This document shows, one piece after another, positions 10,806-24,042 of a DNA stretch of 64,000 bases (positions are counted from its first letter, which is position 1; the number at the start of each line of letters is the position of its first letter). The stretch is taken from NCBI GenBank assembly GCA_949825025.1, contig OX463785.1, forward strand, positions 12,959,971 through 13,023,970, written 5' to 3'. Source of the stretch: Siphlonurus alternatus (taxonomy: Eukaryota > Arthropoda > Insecta > Ephemeroptera > Siphlonuridae). The position numbers and the translations under genes are program-made. The notes under the pieces were generated by a model that saw only the letters and a program-made list of their open reading frames with translations, was not told where the DNA came from and made no database searches.

Positions 10806-13388
10806 ATATTTAAGGTATTTTAATTTGCAATATTGAAAATTCTAACAATATTATAATTATTATTAAAATAAATATAATTTTAAAAAATTATTTATCAATA
10901 AATAAATATTGTATTTATTTTTAATTATACAATATTAAAAAAAGTTATGACTTGTGTACGGATATTTCTTCTTACTCTGAGATATGCCCATATTTCTCAC
11001 GACGTCTCTAATGGGGTACACATGCAGATAACCTGTAAGATGCTACATACAGGAAGCTAACGATAATAAATCAACATTTTCTGTATACCAGTAAAGAGTA
11101 TAATATACTATTCAACTTGGAAAAATAAATGTAAAAAAGTAATTCTCGTAAAATCGACGAAAAGGTTATAGAACTCGTAAATATATTACAATATTCTTTT
11201 TAGGGTCATACACCTTTCTGTACAACACAAAAGTATTTTCTTTTATTACTTATAAATATAAAAATTAAAACTTGTTCTTTAAAAAAAAAACGTATTTCGA
11301 TAAATTGTTGTTTATAATATATTTTATAATAAGTCAAGATTAGTGAATGTAAAAAATTAACTAGTTTTCACAGCATCATTAGATATTGTATTGAAATGTC
11401 ATATGCTATAAAGCTGTAAATAAATAAGTTATTTTATGTTGAAATTACAAAAAGTATAAGTAGAATTTTTTTTTTTTTACATTAATTACGATATTTATAT
11501 CCGAGATCATAATATTCGAAGTAACGTAACAATTTTATTTTATGAATTATGCATTAACTCTATAATATGTTACAATTAATACAATCAGTTTTGATCAAAA
11601 TCAATGGTTCTAAATAATTCATAGTACACATACAATTAAAGTTATGAATATAATTTAGTTTATCATCTTATTAATTTAATCATCCATATGACGTTATAGT
11701 AAGAATTTCAAAATATTAATTAAAAAAAAAATGTCTACAAACAATCAACTTTTTCAATAAATCAATTGAATAATGAATTCACGCTGATAACCAACGGTGG
11801 ACAACAGATATAATGTATTCAAACATAAGAAAAATGATGTAAATAATTATATAAATATATAAATTAAAAAATTCTAAAATATGTGAAAAATTATATAACT
11901 CAAATTTTGAACATCTCAAATTTAATTTAATGGAGCTGCAGCTCCTAGAAAATGAATACCTGGTGGATTTTACCTGAGTAATTCTAAATGTGTCATTGTT
12001 TTAATATCAGAGATTTTTGCTACTGGCTAACGTGCACATGCAGTTGAGTCATACTATAAGTCAAACGAGGAGGTTTCCAACGCCATCTCTTGGTGCTTTA
12101 TGAGGTCAATTAAAACGTATAAAATACTTTGACTTTGTTAAAAATAATTGCAATTAAATACGAAGTAAAAGGGATGGAAATATAGATTTGTTTTATTAGT
12201 TTCTTTTTTGCATTTAAGTATTTGCTATATTTTTAAATTTAATTGTGAAGCATACTACTTAAGTATATGACATGGATTATATACCTTATTTAATTTAGAG
12301 TATATTGGTTGCTATATAAACATGCAGTTATTATAAAAGGTAAAAATCTAAATATATCCATCACATGTCATGCTAAAAGTCAATACCATGGATCAAAATA
12401 TAATCAAAATAACTGATCAAAAACACTTTTATGGCTATACTACATATCTATAACAAATCTAAAATAATATATAAAATATAATATCGTTCACTTTCGTGAC
12501 AGCTTAAAAAGGCAATTATGATTTAACTTCTTGATAATTAACTTTTTGAAATAATAATAAATGAGGTTTGAATATTATACTGTTCATTTTTTTACTGTAT
12601 TTTATTACACATTATTTTAAATTGTTTTTTTATATTAAAAATTCTCGAAATACAAAAGGTAAGTCATGCACGCGGTACTTGCACGTGGCAAGTATCGAAC
12701 CAAATTTAATATGCTTCAATTTATTCATGAAAAAGGCTAAAAAAATACCATCTTAAAAGTACTATTTTCTGTGTATGTAATATCATATAATATTTATTAT
12801 AATAATATATGAATGGAAAATTTATGCCATGCAACATTTATTAGTTTCAAAATTTATTTATCAATCAATAATAGTCTTTCTTTTTTTTTATCCCAACATT
12901 ATTGTAAACTCTCAGATACTGAACTAATAAGCCAAATTTAAATTTGTTCATTATATTTTTTTCTAAATTTCTTGCTCACAATGATTCAATTTGGGTAAGT
13001 ACATATCTATGGTGGGTATCCTGTTCCCTTTTAATCCCCCCTCACCATCCTTTCTCCTTAAAAGTCTCTTGGTCTCTCTTAATGCTTAAGGGTGTATTTC
13101 CACTAACACTTCAAACCTTGCCCCCTGAAGGGTACCACTACGTTCAAATGACACTGTTTTTACGGAATCATTGAACATCGCATTAAGAAAATATTAACAT
13201 TATCTGCCGTCAACGGATACGTCATGTATAACACCGTCGTGTGAACGCAGTGATTGATTGTGTAAAAAAATAATAATAAAAAAAAAAATGAATATGCCCT
13301 TTTCAATTTTAATGTATATATATTATTAATCGAGGGAAGGGATAGTCCCTTGAAAAGTTGAGGAATACATTCATATTATTATAGAGAC
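10806..13388. other. AT-rich spacer
   Basis: No gene supported. A CTCF-like string lies at 12081-12093. An excellent donor (AAAAG/GTAAGT) at about 12655-12665 follows a hydrophobic open frame without a usable ATG. A pyrimidine-rich patch at 13020-13140 is otherwise featureless. Confidence 0.5.
12081..12093 (-). promoter_or_regulatory. CTCF-like motif
   Basis: CGCCATCTCTTGG; its complement CCAAGAGATGGCG agrees with 11 of 13 positions of the general CTCF core CCASYAGRKGGCR. It sits in a ~31-bp segment resembling one at 20050-20080. Binding is not shown by sequence alone. Confidence 0.25.
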
Positions 13389-13508
13389 GATTTATGAAAA
13401 AGTTATCTATAGATTTCTCACTACAGTCGCAATTATGCCCAGCCTCATTCAATGACACTAACGTACATGGTTATAGTGAGAAACCTGGATAACAATCTTT
13501 CGTAAATC
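13389..13508. repeat. 120-nt imperfect hairpin
   Basis: The left arm, beginning GATTTATGAAAAAGTTATC, pairs with the complement of the right arm, GATTTACGAAAGATTGTTAT. Both arms continue through TTTCTCACTA, giving about 38-nt arms around a ~40-nt centre. A small MITE or an RNA hairpin would fit. No second copy was found in the window. Confidence 0.6.
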
Positions 13509-13730
13509 AGAACGATTATGTATTACCACCGCTACCACCCCTAACATCCCCTAAATAAACATTGAAATACATATAGAACTACTTCCACTCTATAAAACTG
13601 GGAGCTATAATATAGATACGCTAATGGATATTTATGGAAACCTTATAAAATTTGGTATTTCGTACTTTTTATTTTGGAGTATTCCACAACCACAACATGA
13701 GGTTACTTATATCATATATCATGAAGGTTC

Positions 13731-13932
13731 TACAGTCAAATTAATTTTATATTCCTTCCGGAAGTATAGCCGGAAGTGTGTGAAATTTGGGACTATTGTC
13801 TTTTCAATTCACTTTTGAAACGTAAAATGACTGATTTATGTATGAATTTGCAAAACTTAAAACAAATAACAAGGCGAGAAACTGTATTTCTGGCTACTTC
13901 CGGAAAGAATATCATACAAATTTGATTATAAC
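13731..13932. mobile_element. MITE family B, copy 1
   Basis: Starts TACAGTCAAATTAATTTTAT then CCGGAAGTATAGCCGGAAGTG, and ends with the complementary CTGGCTACTTCCGGAAAG and AATTTGATTATA. It shares this subterminal core with copies at 23827 and 54473. The inner region is AT-rich and non-coding. Short open frames at 13624-14005 on both strands are by-products of it. Confidence 0.85.
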
Positions 13933-14913
13933 ATCCACTGATATAACCTGTGATCTTCAGATCGTCTGGAGCCATGTTTGATTGACACGCCCCCCTGAGC
14001 GTCACTGCGTGGTAGCTTTTGAGATTCTACGCCTGACTGGACAATGGAAGAAGTAGTTGTTTGTGGTTTATTTAATAACTTAATCCCTATACTGTCGATA
14101 ATAATAAAACATCAAAAAAATATACTACCACAATAAAATATATTTTATATATAAACCACATTTTTAATACTAATAACCTTTTTTATTTTTTGTTGTATAT
14201 TTTATTGTTACATGTAATCATTTTATTATAGTAATTTATATTTTTATTATATTACTTAATGTATTACAATGTATTATTTTCTTTGTTATAGGTATGAATT
14301 TTTATATTAAATCAAACAAACCAAACGCATACTCAACATACATGCATTCTTATTGAGAATTTTAAAGTAAATTATTAATTTGAATATTCAATTTTTTATA
14401 AAACAATTATTATTTACTGTTAGTTATATTTGGATTATGAAGATTTTATTATAAATATAACATTATTCATCACACCGACCATTTAAATTTAGTATTCAAA
14501 GTTTCCTTAATTAAGAAAAACATACAATAAATTTCATCAGATTCTTAGGTATGAGCATAATTATTGCATTAATTGATTTATAAATGCCCTTTGATTCGCA
14601 TCAAATCTCAGGATGGATATTCTGACTATAATAATGATGGAACAATGTAAAGATTGAGTAAATTTTTTATAACAAAAGTTAAAGATTTCAAATTTAAAAA
14701 ATAATTAAACTTTTCGTTAAAACTTTTTATACCTATATATAAAAAAAGTTATACTATATAAAAAGACTCGTCATTTTCTGTTCTGCCATAGCAAAGTATG
14801 ATGATGGATTATCGCCTAAGAGTCGACGAGGAGGAGTCCTCAATTAAGACAATGTGTTCCTGATAAAGGGTTAATCTCATTAGTCTATTATTTACACAAT
14901 GTCGAACAGCTAA
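13933..14913. other. AT-rich spacer
   Basis: Nothing supported. The stretch 13975-14050 is slightly GC-richer but shows no motif. Confidence 0.6.
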
Positions 14914-15002
14914 TTGCTTGAACCTTCCTTCTCTCTTCTTCTTCTCTTCGTTCGGTGTGTGTCTGTTCCGTTTTCGCTCCATCAACCTTTCACGGCTCAC
15001 CT

Positions 15003-15047
<45 letters not shown>

Positions 15048-15198
15048 TGTTCCAATTGATGGTACAGTACCCCCCAACCCTCTGTCTCCCCCGTCTTTAA
15101 CTCGAGAAAGACTTAATGGAACTGAAGCAATACGGGCGGGTGAATTCCTTTATACTTATATTATACCCGACAATTCTACAGTAACATCAATTTTATAG
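14914..15198. other. Pyrimidine-rich island with CT tract
   Basis: A GC-richer, pyrimidine-rich block around a (CT)n tract. A 94-codon open frame here starts at TTG and encodes a Leu/Ser run from the microsatellite, so it is not taken as a gene. Like 7880-8270 and 42639-42860 it pairs a GA/CT tract with a GC-richer island. Confidence 0.4.
15005..15041 (+). repeat. (CT)n microsatellite
   Basis: About 18 CT units. Confidence 0.95.
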
Positions 15199-15689
15199 GA
15201 GCAATCATTTCTATTTTCTTACTTTTACTTTTTCTTTAAAAAAAATATTTAACTCATAAAAGTTTTATTAAATATGCTTTAATTTTTGTTTAATTTTACA
15301 TAATAATATAAAAATTGTTTCCAAATCAAAGTTTAAATATATTTTTGTCAAAATATTCTTTTATATTTTTTACATTTGTTAATTTTTATTATGGTTTTCA
15401 TTTCCAAACTATTGTTAATGTTTAAAAAAATTACAAATAAAAATTTATGTGTACGATATCAAATTCCTTCTAAAATTAGCAAATATTAAGAGAATTTCAT
15501 TCTTCTCGTCATGATCTAAGAGAAAAATAATTATATACTTTAATAATTATAAAAATGCATTCATCAATAAAGTCAGTACGAAATGAGAAAAAAATTGTAA
15601 TATTTTCAAGAACTATCATATCTATACTACCTAATCAACATAATATATTATACCAAAGCTTATAAACAAGTTTAAGTATACAAAATTAT
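15199..15689. other. AT-rich spacer
   Basis: Nothing supported. Confidence 0.6.
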
Positions 15690-16186
15690 TGAGACACTAA
15701 AGTTTGTATATAGACAAATACCATTAAAGAGGCTTGCACACAGTAGCACATCAGTATATAATATATATATATAGTATATATATAGAAAGGCGATAGAGCT
15801 TGAGGTTATATATTGGAGGTTTACCTTATGGGTTAGATAGAGAATACCGAAGAGGAAATTCCAGTGGGTTTTCAAACGATCGAGTTTTACCAAAGAGAAA
15901 ATAGAGAGCGAATTTGCTACTAAGAGAGATAGATTTCTAACACTAAAGTTTAGTATAGGGGACAAACGAAACGACGACTTTTTGGAGTATATAGAATACA
16001 GGGGAGAGAGAAGGGATAAAAAATCACCTTCGGAGATCGGTAGCAAATACAAGCCTTTTGGTATATAAAATATATAGGAGGAAATCCAACAGGTTGCCAA
16101 TGAGGATCAATAGGCCATAGCTTGTTCACGAGTTGATCCATCGACACATGATATCCCCCCACACTCTAACCACTGAGCTGGGGTTA
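15690..16186 (-). mobile_element. tRNA-headed SINE-like repeat
   Basis: On the minus strand the unit starts with CCCCAGCTCAGTGGTTAGAG (16160-16181), an excellent tRNA D-arm/A-box. About 40 nt on comes GGATCAACTC (16130-16139), one mismatch from the B-box, so spacing is tRNA-like. The body extends to about 15690 and contains a direct repeat: ACACTAAAGTTT occurs at about 15691 and again at about 15942. A 142-codon open frame covers the body (15672-16100) and an overlapping 70-codon frame covers the head; neither resembles a known protein. The boundaries are approximate. Confidence 0.55.
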
Positions 16187-18599
16187 AAAAAAAAGAGAAG
16201 AGAAAAAAAAAAAAGAGAGCAAAACAGGAGAGAATAATAATAAAAAGCTATCGAATTTTTTCACACTTCAACAAGTTTTTAGATATATTGACATGGGTTA
16301 TTTAATACTTTAGTAAGGTTATAAAGAAATTGATAGCCCATATCTTATGATAGATTTTCTATAAAAAATGAAACATATAAAAATATAATATATACACTAT
16401 AACCACTTCTGTGTGTATTATTATATATGAAACTCATACCGTGATACTGTTACCCTGTTACACGCATCATTCAAAACTGACATTATTAATCTGTTATAAT
16501 ATAATAGATATTTAATATACACTTCAATATTACGTAATTTAATAATATATATTTTTTTTAATTGAGCATTCAATTTCTTAACTAAAATTCTAAGAAAATG
16601 CAAATTTAATATTGTGTAGCCAACTAAAGTCAACTTTTAAAGTATTAATTTCATTTGTAATCAATTGTTAATTATGTAATTAAATAATTCGATATCACGA
16701 GAGCATTTGCTATTAACTGTTTTTAGAAATAAAATCACAATATTGAATTCTAAATTTTATAACGTTGTCATTGACATGAAACAATTTAACTTAATTCAAT
16801 TTTCTTATTTATTAATATTCTCTGTAAAATATGCATATAATATTATAATAAGCTACTAAGAATGCTACTAAACCTGGAAGCATAAAATAACACAGATTCT
16901 AATTATTGGAACTATAACATGACAAATAAAAATCTTATTGAAAGAAACAATAACAAATAATATTTTGTTTAAAACCAATCATATTTGAAAATAAAAATAC
17001 ATATTTCTAAGAAACAATCAATTAATTTTAAACACGAAAATATAAAAGTACAGCATTTTTTATATTATTTTCCAATAGCATTGCCTGACTAAAAGCTAAT
17101 CGTTTCTGATGACTGATAAAAAATAAAATGAAGGCAATAAATGTCTATTATGAAATTGACCAAAATTTTTTACAGTATATAGACTTTTTTCATTATAAAT
17201 CATTAAAACATTTAAATGATTTTTTTTTTCATTTTTTAACATCATGTACAGCAACTATACTAAATAAGGTACTAAAATAAATATGAAAGGTTAAATTATT
17301 ATTTTTCATACTTTTATGGTTTTAAAAATACACTCGTTAAAATAAAATAACAATCTATAATTATTGGTTCATGGTTTATATTTTCTTATATATGTACTGA
17401 ATATTTCCACGAAAATTCGATTGTGGTGAGCGGCTATTCTAAGTAATATTTTTTTTTTTATGATCAATCATATTTAAAAAAAGAAATAACAAGAAATAAA
17501 AATCTTCTCTGTTTTTAGATATATTTTTATTATAAATATGAGATTTTTTTAAACCACACGATAATTAACGTGTCGAAAATTGAAAAGAAAGGTTTCGTTA
17601 ATATCCACAGATTTTATTTATTTATTTATTTATTTTTATACGTTTCCATGCAGTCATCTGTAAATTTAACCATCTATATATAATAATATATATAATACCT
17701 GTAGGAGATCCACATAAGTGTCACTTTTATACTTAGAAACTGAGGAAACCATAACCATAACCATACCATACTTATTTTTGGATGGTCGTGTTTTTTTATG
17801 AATAAGTATCACCTTATTGCATTATATCAATAATATTAGATTTCAGGGGGAAGTCTGTGATTAGACTTCTTTTATCTTTCATTATCGTCTATGATTTTCT
17901 AGCTTAAATTATGAATTATGAACAAAAAATAAAATAGTATACTTTTACAAGATTTTAACCTTTACGTTAAAGTGTCTGTATATCTTATAATGAAGTTTAT
18001 TATTATAGAAATACAGGACGCAAAAGATAATACAATTTATATCAGTAAATTAAATATTTTATTTATTAATATAATAACGTACATGCAACATTGCAATAAC
18101 ACCTTAAAATTATTTTACCTTTAAATCATATTTCAATATTTAATATCAAGTATTAATAGTGATTTACTCATATAAATGCAAATAAATAACTTTTATATTC
18201 TGGGTTTTTATATCATATTACTTGTTTATTTTTTTTTTTTTCTTTCTAATAAAATTTTATATTTTTACCTCTGAACCAAAACAGAAAAAAATAATATCGA
18301 ATTACAAAAATCTATACACAAAGCTATAAATTAACAAAAATATTTTTTTACCAAACATTGATCTACAGAAAAAGAACATAATTCTTACTTTTTTATATAT
18401 AGAATTTTTTTAAATCTTGATTATAATCCTTTTTTTTCTGCTATAGAGTTTTATAATATATAACACACCCTCTCTATATGGATACTTTAGGATCGTTTTT
18501 TGTGTCACCATGTGTACCGAAAGGTAATAAAAATAAATCAGTCTCCAATAGTTTAAGCTGGCACAGCAGTGGTGGTGGTGGCGGGTGGGCAAGATATCA
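16187..18599. other. AT-rich spacer with small simple repeats
   Basis: Purine runs at 16187-16225, an (ATTT)n run at about 17613-17636 and an ACCATA-type hexamer run at about 17748-17772. No gene supported. Confidence 0.6.
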
Positions 18600-18850
18600 C
18601 AGCAAAATCACAAGGGGGAGAAAAAGAACGGGGTAGAAGTAAAGGAATAAAAAGTAAAGAGAGAGAAAAAGAGAAGGGGTGGGTTTTGGTCATATGGAAA
18701 GTAAGGGAGGAAAAAAAAAAAGGGTTAGAGATATAGAGTAGAATATATAGGGGGAGAAAACCAGAGTGAGATCTTTACTCAATCGAAACATTAAAAAGAA
18801 GTTTAGAAAGAGAAAAAGAAATAAGTAACTATAAAATATAGGGATGTTCT
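18600..18850 (+). repeat. Purine-rich tract
   Basis: About 250 bp in which the plus strand is overwhelmingly A and G, without being a simple microsatellite. A GGTGGTGGTGGCGGGTGGG string lies just upstream at about 18570-18588. Mirror-like purine tracts can form triplex DNA, but no function can be read from this. Confidence 0.7.
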
Positions 18851-19269
18851 AAAAAAATGCAAAGAAAAAGGATTTTTTTTTAATGAATATTTAATATTAT
18901 AATTGAAAATTAATGAAAATATATTAATATTTAACTTATCTTAAATTTCATTTAGAGAAATATATTATTATAGCTTTTATGGTATTAATTTAATTAAAAG
19001 TTTTTAATAGTATGATAAGCTAAATTATACAGTAATATTAATATTATAATTCTTTGATTACTATTATAAAATTTTTATTTAGAACCCGGATCAAAAATAC
19101 AGAAAAAAAATATATCAGATATAAAATTATTTTAACAGCTAAGAGTCTTTTTAATACAAAAAAAATATATATCCTTTTCAAATCGAAACCTACAAATTAG
19201 CATTAGCTTTACAGTAGCACCATTAGTCATATATGTAGAAATAAAAAAATATATATATTATAGGATCGT
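18851..19269. other. AT-rich spacer
   Basis: Nothing supported. Confidence 0.6.
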
Positions 19270-19402
19270 ACGAAGAGGAGAGATGACTTTTTTTTTTAGT
19301 CTTTTGTAAAACCCTCATAAAATCAGGAATTAACGTTTTTGAAAATATTACGTCACCGATTGTATTTATTACCAAGGCAACCTTGAATCATCTCCTCTTA
19401 TA
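19270..19402. repeat. Short inverted-repeat unit
   Basis: GAAGAGGAGAGATGAC at the left pairs with the complement of GAATCATCTCCTCTTA at the right, about 13-15 bp of imperfect inverted repeat across ~130 bp. It could be a small MITE remnant. No other copy was seen. Confidence 0.35.
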
Positions 19403-22175
19403 AGTATTATTATTAAATAATAAAAAATATCAGTAAGACACACTAAGTCTATATACTTTTTTTGTGACGTAAATCTTTAAAATGTTGGTACTGGTACTCG
19501 TATGTTAAAGAAAATGACTAGTAAATTACTATAGCATTATATTGATTGTAACGTAAGAGTTGTGAAATAACACTTTTTTTATAGACATTAAATTGGTCAT
19601 ACGCAAGCAGTATTTTTTTTCTCAATTTTTCCAATCATGTTATAGTAATATAATTATGGCACTGCATGATGACTATAATACATGTACGTAATTCATATAT
19701 AATAATATAATGTTCTATTAATGTTACTTTTCTGATTTATTTATCGATCAGTAATTGAGACCATAAGGCTTTATGGAGAACCTAGTGGTGAAAATTGGAA
19801 CCACGTGCTCAAATAAGGATTATTAATATTATTATATAGAATCTGTTTTAACATTATAAAATGCATGGTAAGTGCTCTATCAGGAGTCTTAGCTCAATTT
19901 TAGAGAAATGATAACACCATAATTAGTTGTCATAAAAAATAAAATTCATAAGTGATGCCTTGTGTACAAATTTTGCTCTTTTTGTGATTCTCCAATTCTA
20001 TATAGTTAAAACCCTACTTGAATAAAACAGTCAACATTTCTGCGCACAGAGCCATCTATTGGTCCTTTATGTCCTCAATTTTCCTTGTTTCCTTAACTTC
20101 AAAATTTATTACCATATTTTTTTTAACAATAATATATCAGTATTGTTAGCATTGTTTATATGAGTATAATAATAATATATAGAAATTGTTTACAAATTTA
20201 CAAAAACTAGCGGCTACGACAATCTGTTAAAATAGATTAATTATAATTTCATTGCTGTCAAAATAATAAGTTTTTGTGAATCAATTATTCGTAATCAATA
20301 ATTCAAAGATTCAAAAGGAGAAAAAGACAAGAAATACATTTTTTAAACTTAACAATAAAATATATATATGTAAGTATGTTATATTTTATAATTACAACAA
20401 AACAGATACAACAAAAAGTTTTATCTAAATGAGAAAATATATACTATTATTTACTTTTAAAACCATTATTAAAATTTATTATATTATTTTAAAACTTAAT
20501 TTTTATTCTTTACTGTATATAAAATGTATCTTGATATAATATATTTTTTTTATATATAAAAACGGTAAACATATAAAATAGGTCGTTATATTCCCCATGT
20601 TTCTAATACTTAATTCTCTTTAATTATGACTTTTAGAGAAAATATTAGTAATTTCTTAATATAGATTAAATATTCTTTATACTTATTATATCAACCCCTT
20701 TTTATGAGATTCTCCTATATACACTATAATACAGTATTATTTTTTTTATACCTCTTATTCTAATTAACGATTATAATGATTATTAATGGTATAATTAATT
20801 AACAAAAATGATACTCATATCGCATAGAATTTAATGTTATATTTTTGTCTTTAGTCTAAAAAAAAAATATATATATATATTATATGAAATGTCTGGAAAA
20901 TAACAGCAAACCACCCTCCTTTAAACCTTCTCTCTCCCACCCTACTGCTAAACCTTATCCTATCCTTTTTTACCATCTCCATAATAAAAGTAAGTACATG
21001 CAACCCTTTTTCTCCTGAAGTAATCAACATTATTAATATTCAACGTTATTTCCATACTATACTACAATATATAAGAATAAAAAAAAAGATGTAATTCCAA
21101 AAAAATATAATAATTATATTTAAGTTATGAATATTAAAATAAAGATTATAATATTACATATACAAAAAAAAAGAGGATTTAAAAAAAAAACTTTTGTGTA
21201 TATATAAATAATTGATATAAATGTTAGCAAATTGTAATAAGAGTACTTGTTTTCTATGTTACCTAGTGGTTTTGTAACACTCGGTACCCTCCCCTACAAT
21301 CACCTTATACCTCCCCTCCATCTCTTTTGATATTGTAACCATGGTAATATACAGAAGATGCTAAATGTACTAATTTTATAAGTAAACCTAATTAGAAAAA
21401 CCGCAGTCATTATAAAAAAAAGAGAGATTTTTTATACAATATTTTTAATACGAAAAATAGTATAAAAAAAATTTGTATTGTTGTAATTAGGATAATGTAT
21501 AATTTGGAATATGGTCATAATCATTTTTTAATAAACTTAAGTATCAGCTAGGTATATTAGAAATGCAATAATTTAAACAGAGTTTGTTAAATGTATTTTT
21601 TTTTTTTTTTTTTTTTTCACATACAGCGAGGGAGCAAGGGGTAATTGTAATTTAATAGCTGGAATTGGAAATTAAATGTCGATATGTTTGAATTGTATAT
21701 TTAACTTTAATGAAATTAGAAGATAAGATCCTGAATAAATATCAATAATATTCAATAGAAAGCTGTATAAGTGTGCGTGTGTTATTTTTTTGGGACAATT
21801 TAGATTTTTTTTCACCTTTCTCATTTTTTTGAAGTACCAAAAAAATTATAGTGTCAATGAACTAGCCTTTCTTACTAACATTTGAAAAAAAAGAGTGAAT
21901 ATTTTTAAATAAAAGTAAAAATTAACAATAGATTATAATCTTATAAAATTGCACCTAATATAAAATTTATTTGTCAGAAATGTCAAATTTCCATCAAATA
22001 TCCATTAAAAAAAAACTATTTTTTTTTTAACAATTATTCGAATAAGATATTATAGAAAAGATATTATATAAGAAAACTGTCTATAATATAATAGTTCGGT
22101 TCCTGATCATTTTTGTCTTGTCATCTTAAAATATGACGTCATCTTGGAATTTCTGTAGCCCATGTGTGGGTGGAT

Positions 22176-22177
<2 letters not shown>
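19403..22177. other. AT-rich spacer
   Basis: No gene supported. It holds a CTCF-like string at 20050-20062, pyrimidine-rich patches at 20910-21020 and 21275-21330, and a T run at about 21598-21617. Confidence 0.5.
20050..20062 (-). promoter_or_regulatory. CTCF-like motif
   Basis: AGCCATCTATTGG; its complement agrees with 11 of 13 positions of CCASYAGRKGGCR. The following bases, GTCCTTTATG and then TCAATT, match the neighbourhood of the motif at 12081, so both may descend from one dispersed sequence. Confidence 0.25.

Positions 22178-22221
<44 letters not shown>
22178..22221 (+). repeat. (GA)n microsatellite
   Basis: About 22 GA units. An 84-codon minus-strand open frame across it is a Leu/Ser run and not a gene. 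Confidence 0.95.
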
Positions 22222-22223
<2 letters not shown>

Positions 22224-23185
22224 TGTCAATAATAAAAACTTATAAAGATTGTACATATGTTGTATGGTCTCTGTATTATAGAAGAAGTAATCATGACATT
22301 TGAAAAATAAAATAATCTTTCTTTTTCTATACACAAGTGACTGACCATTTTGTATAAGCATGCAAGCATAGTATAACCTAGCTTGAGCTACCGGATACTT
22401 CCCATTATATTTGTCAAAGTCATGTCTTATATATTTATTATATCAACACTTAACTATACTTATCAAAATTATATAAAATTTAATATTTATTATAGCCAGT
22501 CAGTTGAGATTTTTACTTATCATCAAATTTATAAATAATACAGATCAAATTTTTATATTTTTATTGTTGTATAATAATATGTAAATAAAAAAAAATAATG
22601 TGAGTGGAAAATTTGAGTGGATATTTTTATAGATGTTTGAGTGATTTGAGAATATAATGCATCATGGAATTGAAAAAATAAAAATTTACAATAAATTATT
22701 TGTTGAAATATTTAGGGTAGTCATTAAATTTTCAAAGATCTATTATATAATATATTGAAAAACATAATGTGTGCAGCATTGTAATATTAATTTTGTATCT
22801 GGAAATATATACCTTGTGCATGAGATTACTAGACTATTAGATATATTTGTAATAAACTATCACTTTTTAATATGTATTATAATTTGTCAAGCCATATTGC
22901 ATAATATTATTAACCCATTAAGTTTCTGTATAATTTCAATAAAAAAGTGATTTTCTGTTGAAATAATAATGAAGAAAAATTAGTCTAATGAACTAATAAA
23001 TAGTAAAAATGAACTAATATTCTAATTGTTTGATGATCTGAGTGAAAATTGTTTTGATAATTATAGTTACTTTTATTAAATAATGGATTATTTAAATGAA
23101 TACAGATGGAAAATGCAATAATAAATTGGTCTAATATGCCAATAACAATTATTTATCAAAACAAGCATAGACTTATTGCTTATAC
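22222..23185. other. AT-rich spacer
   Basis: Nothing supported. Confidence 0.6.
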
Positions 23186-23563
23186 TCATATATGAGGGAT
23201 TAAGATGTTTAAAATAACATGGTAAAAAAAAGTACTGATTGATCTTATATTGCTTTGCATGAACTCATATAACTGTAATTTTAAATTGTAAAATATGACA
23301 TCAGTTTTAAATTGCTTACTTTTAATGTTAGATATTATTTTGTCTAAATTTTGTTGCAAGCAATTGTACAATACATAATAATAAACTTGGTGACACTGCA
23401 AGATACGTGCAGCGCTTCGTATAGTAATTTTTTTTTTATACTTTGCTGGCTTGCGTGATTCTAGTAATGAGGACAAAGATGACGTATAATTATTAAACAC
23501 AGAAGCGTCATGCTTAATGAAATCTAAATTAAAATCAAATGATCTTTTTATAACAATTGTCAT
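23186..23563 (-). CDS. Unrecognised 125-codon ORF
   Basis: The annotated start at 23561-23563 is an ATG on the minus strand. The inferred product is basic, with a Ser/Leu-rich region, a KPAKYKKK stretch near residues 38-45 and a central segment ending in a Tyr-rich helix-like run. No signal peptide, membrane segment or known domain was recognised. It is one of the longest open frames in the window and does not overlap a repeat, but the local composition makes chance occurrence plausible. No promoter or splice signal supports it. Confidence 0.15.
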   Translation of the reverse strand: MTIVIKRSFDFNLDFIKHDASVFNNYTSSLSSLLESRKPAKYKKKITIRSAARILQCHQVYYYVLYNCLQQNLDKIISNIKSKQFKTDVIFYNLKLQLYEFMQSNIRSISTFFYHVILNILIPHI

Positions 23564-23826
23564 GCGTCAAATTAAGAACCATGCATGCAGTTCAAAAAGT
23601 GGAAAATTATATATTATACTCTTGAAAGTTGTTGACCATTTGACCTGAAATTTATCCACAGTTAGGTATTTTGGATTTATTTTAAAGTTTTGCTATTGTT
23701 AAAATAACCATTATAATTTAATTCATTGACACTTCTCAGTGCAAATCTTATATATTTTTTTAACTCAAATAACATTCTAACTGTATCTGGATCTATTTCA
23801 ACCGTGATCGCTGCAAGTAGATCACA

Positions 23827-24042
23827 TACAGTCAAATTTACATGATATTCCCTCCGGAAGTAGCCGGAAGTGTAAGATTTTTTGTCTTCCTATTCATATT
23901 TCAGATTTACAATTTCACACATAGGTCAGTACTTTTACTTCAAAAACTTATGTAAAGTTTCAAAACTGAATTACAAACAGAAGAGCTGCAAACTTCACAC
24001 TTCCGGCTACTTCCGGAGGAAATATTAAATTAATTTGACTTA
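23827..24042. mobile_element. MITE family B, copy 2
   Basis: Starts TACAGTCAAATTTA then CTCCGGAAGTAGCCGGAAGT, and ends with CACTTCCGGCTACTTCCGGA then AATTTGACTTAA. This is the best-preserved copy of the 19-bp subterminal block, which itself is a direct repeat of CCGGAAGT. No coding capacity. Confidence 0.9.

Noticed and set aside
14914..15198. 94-codon plus-strand open frame
   Set aside because: It starts at TTG, runs through a CT microsatellite and has no recognised domain.
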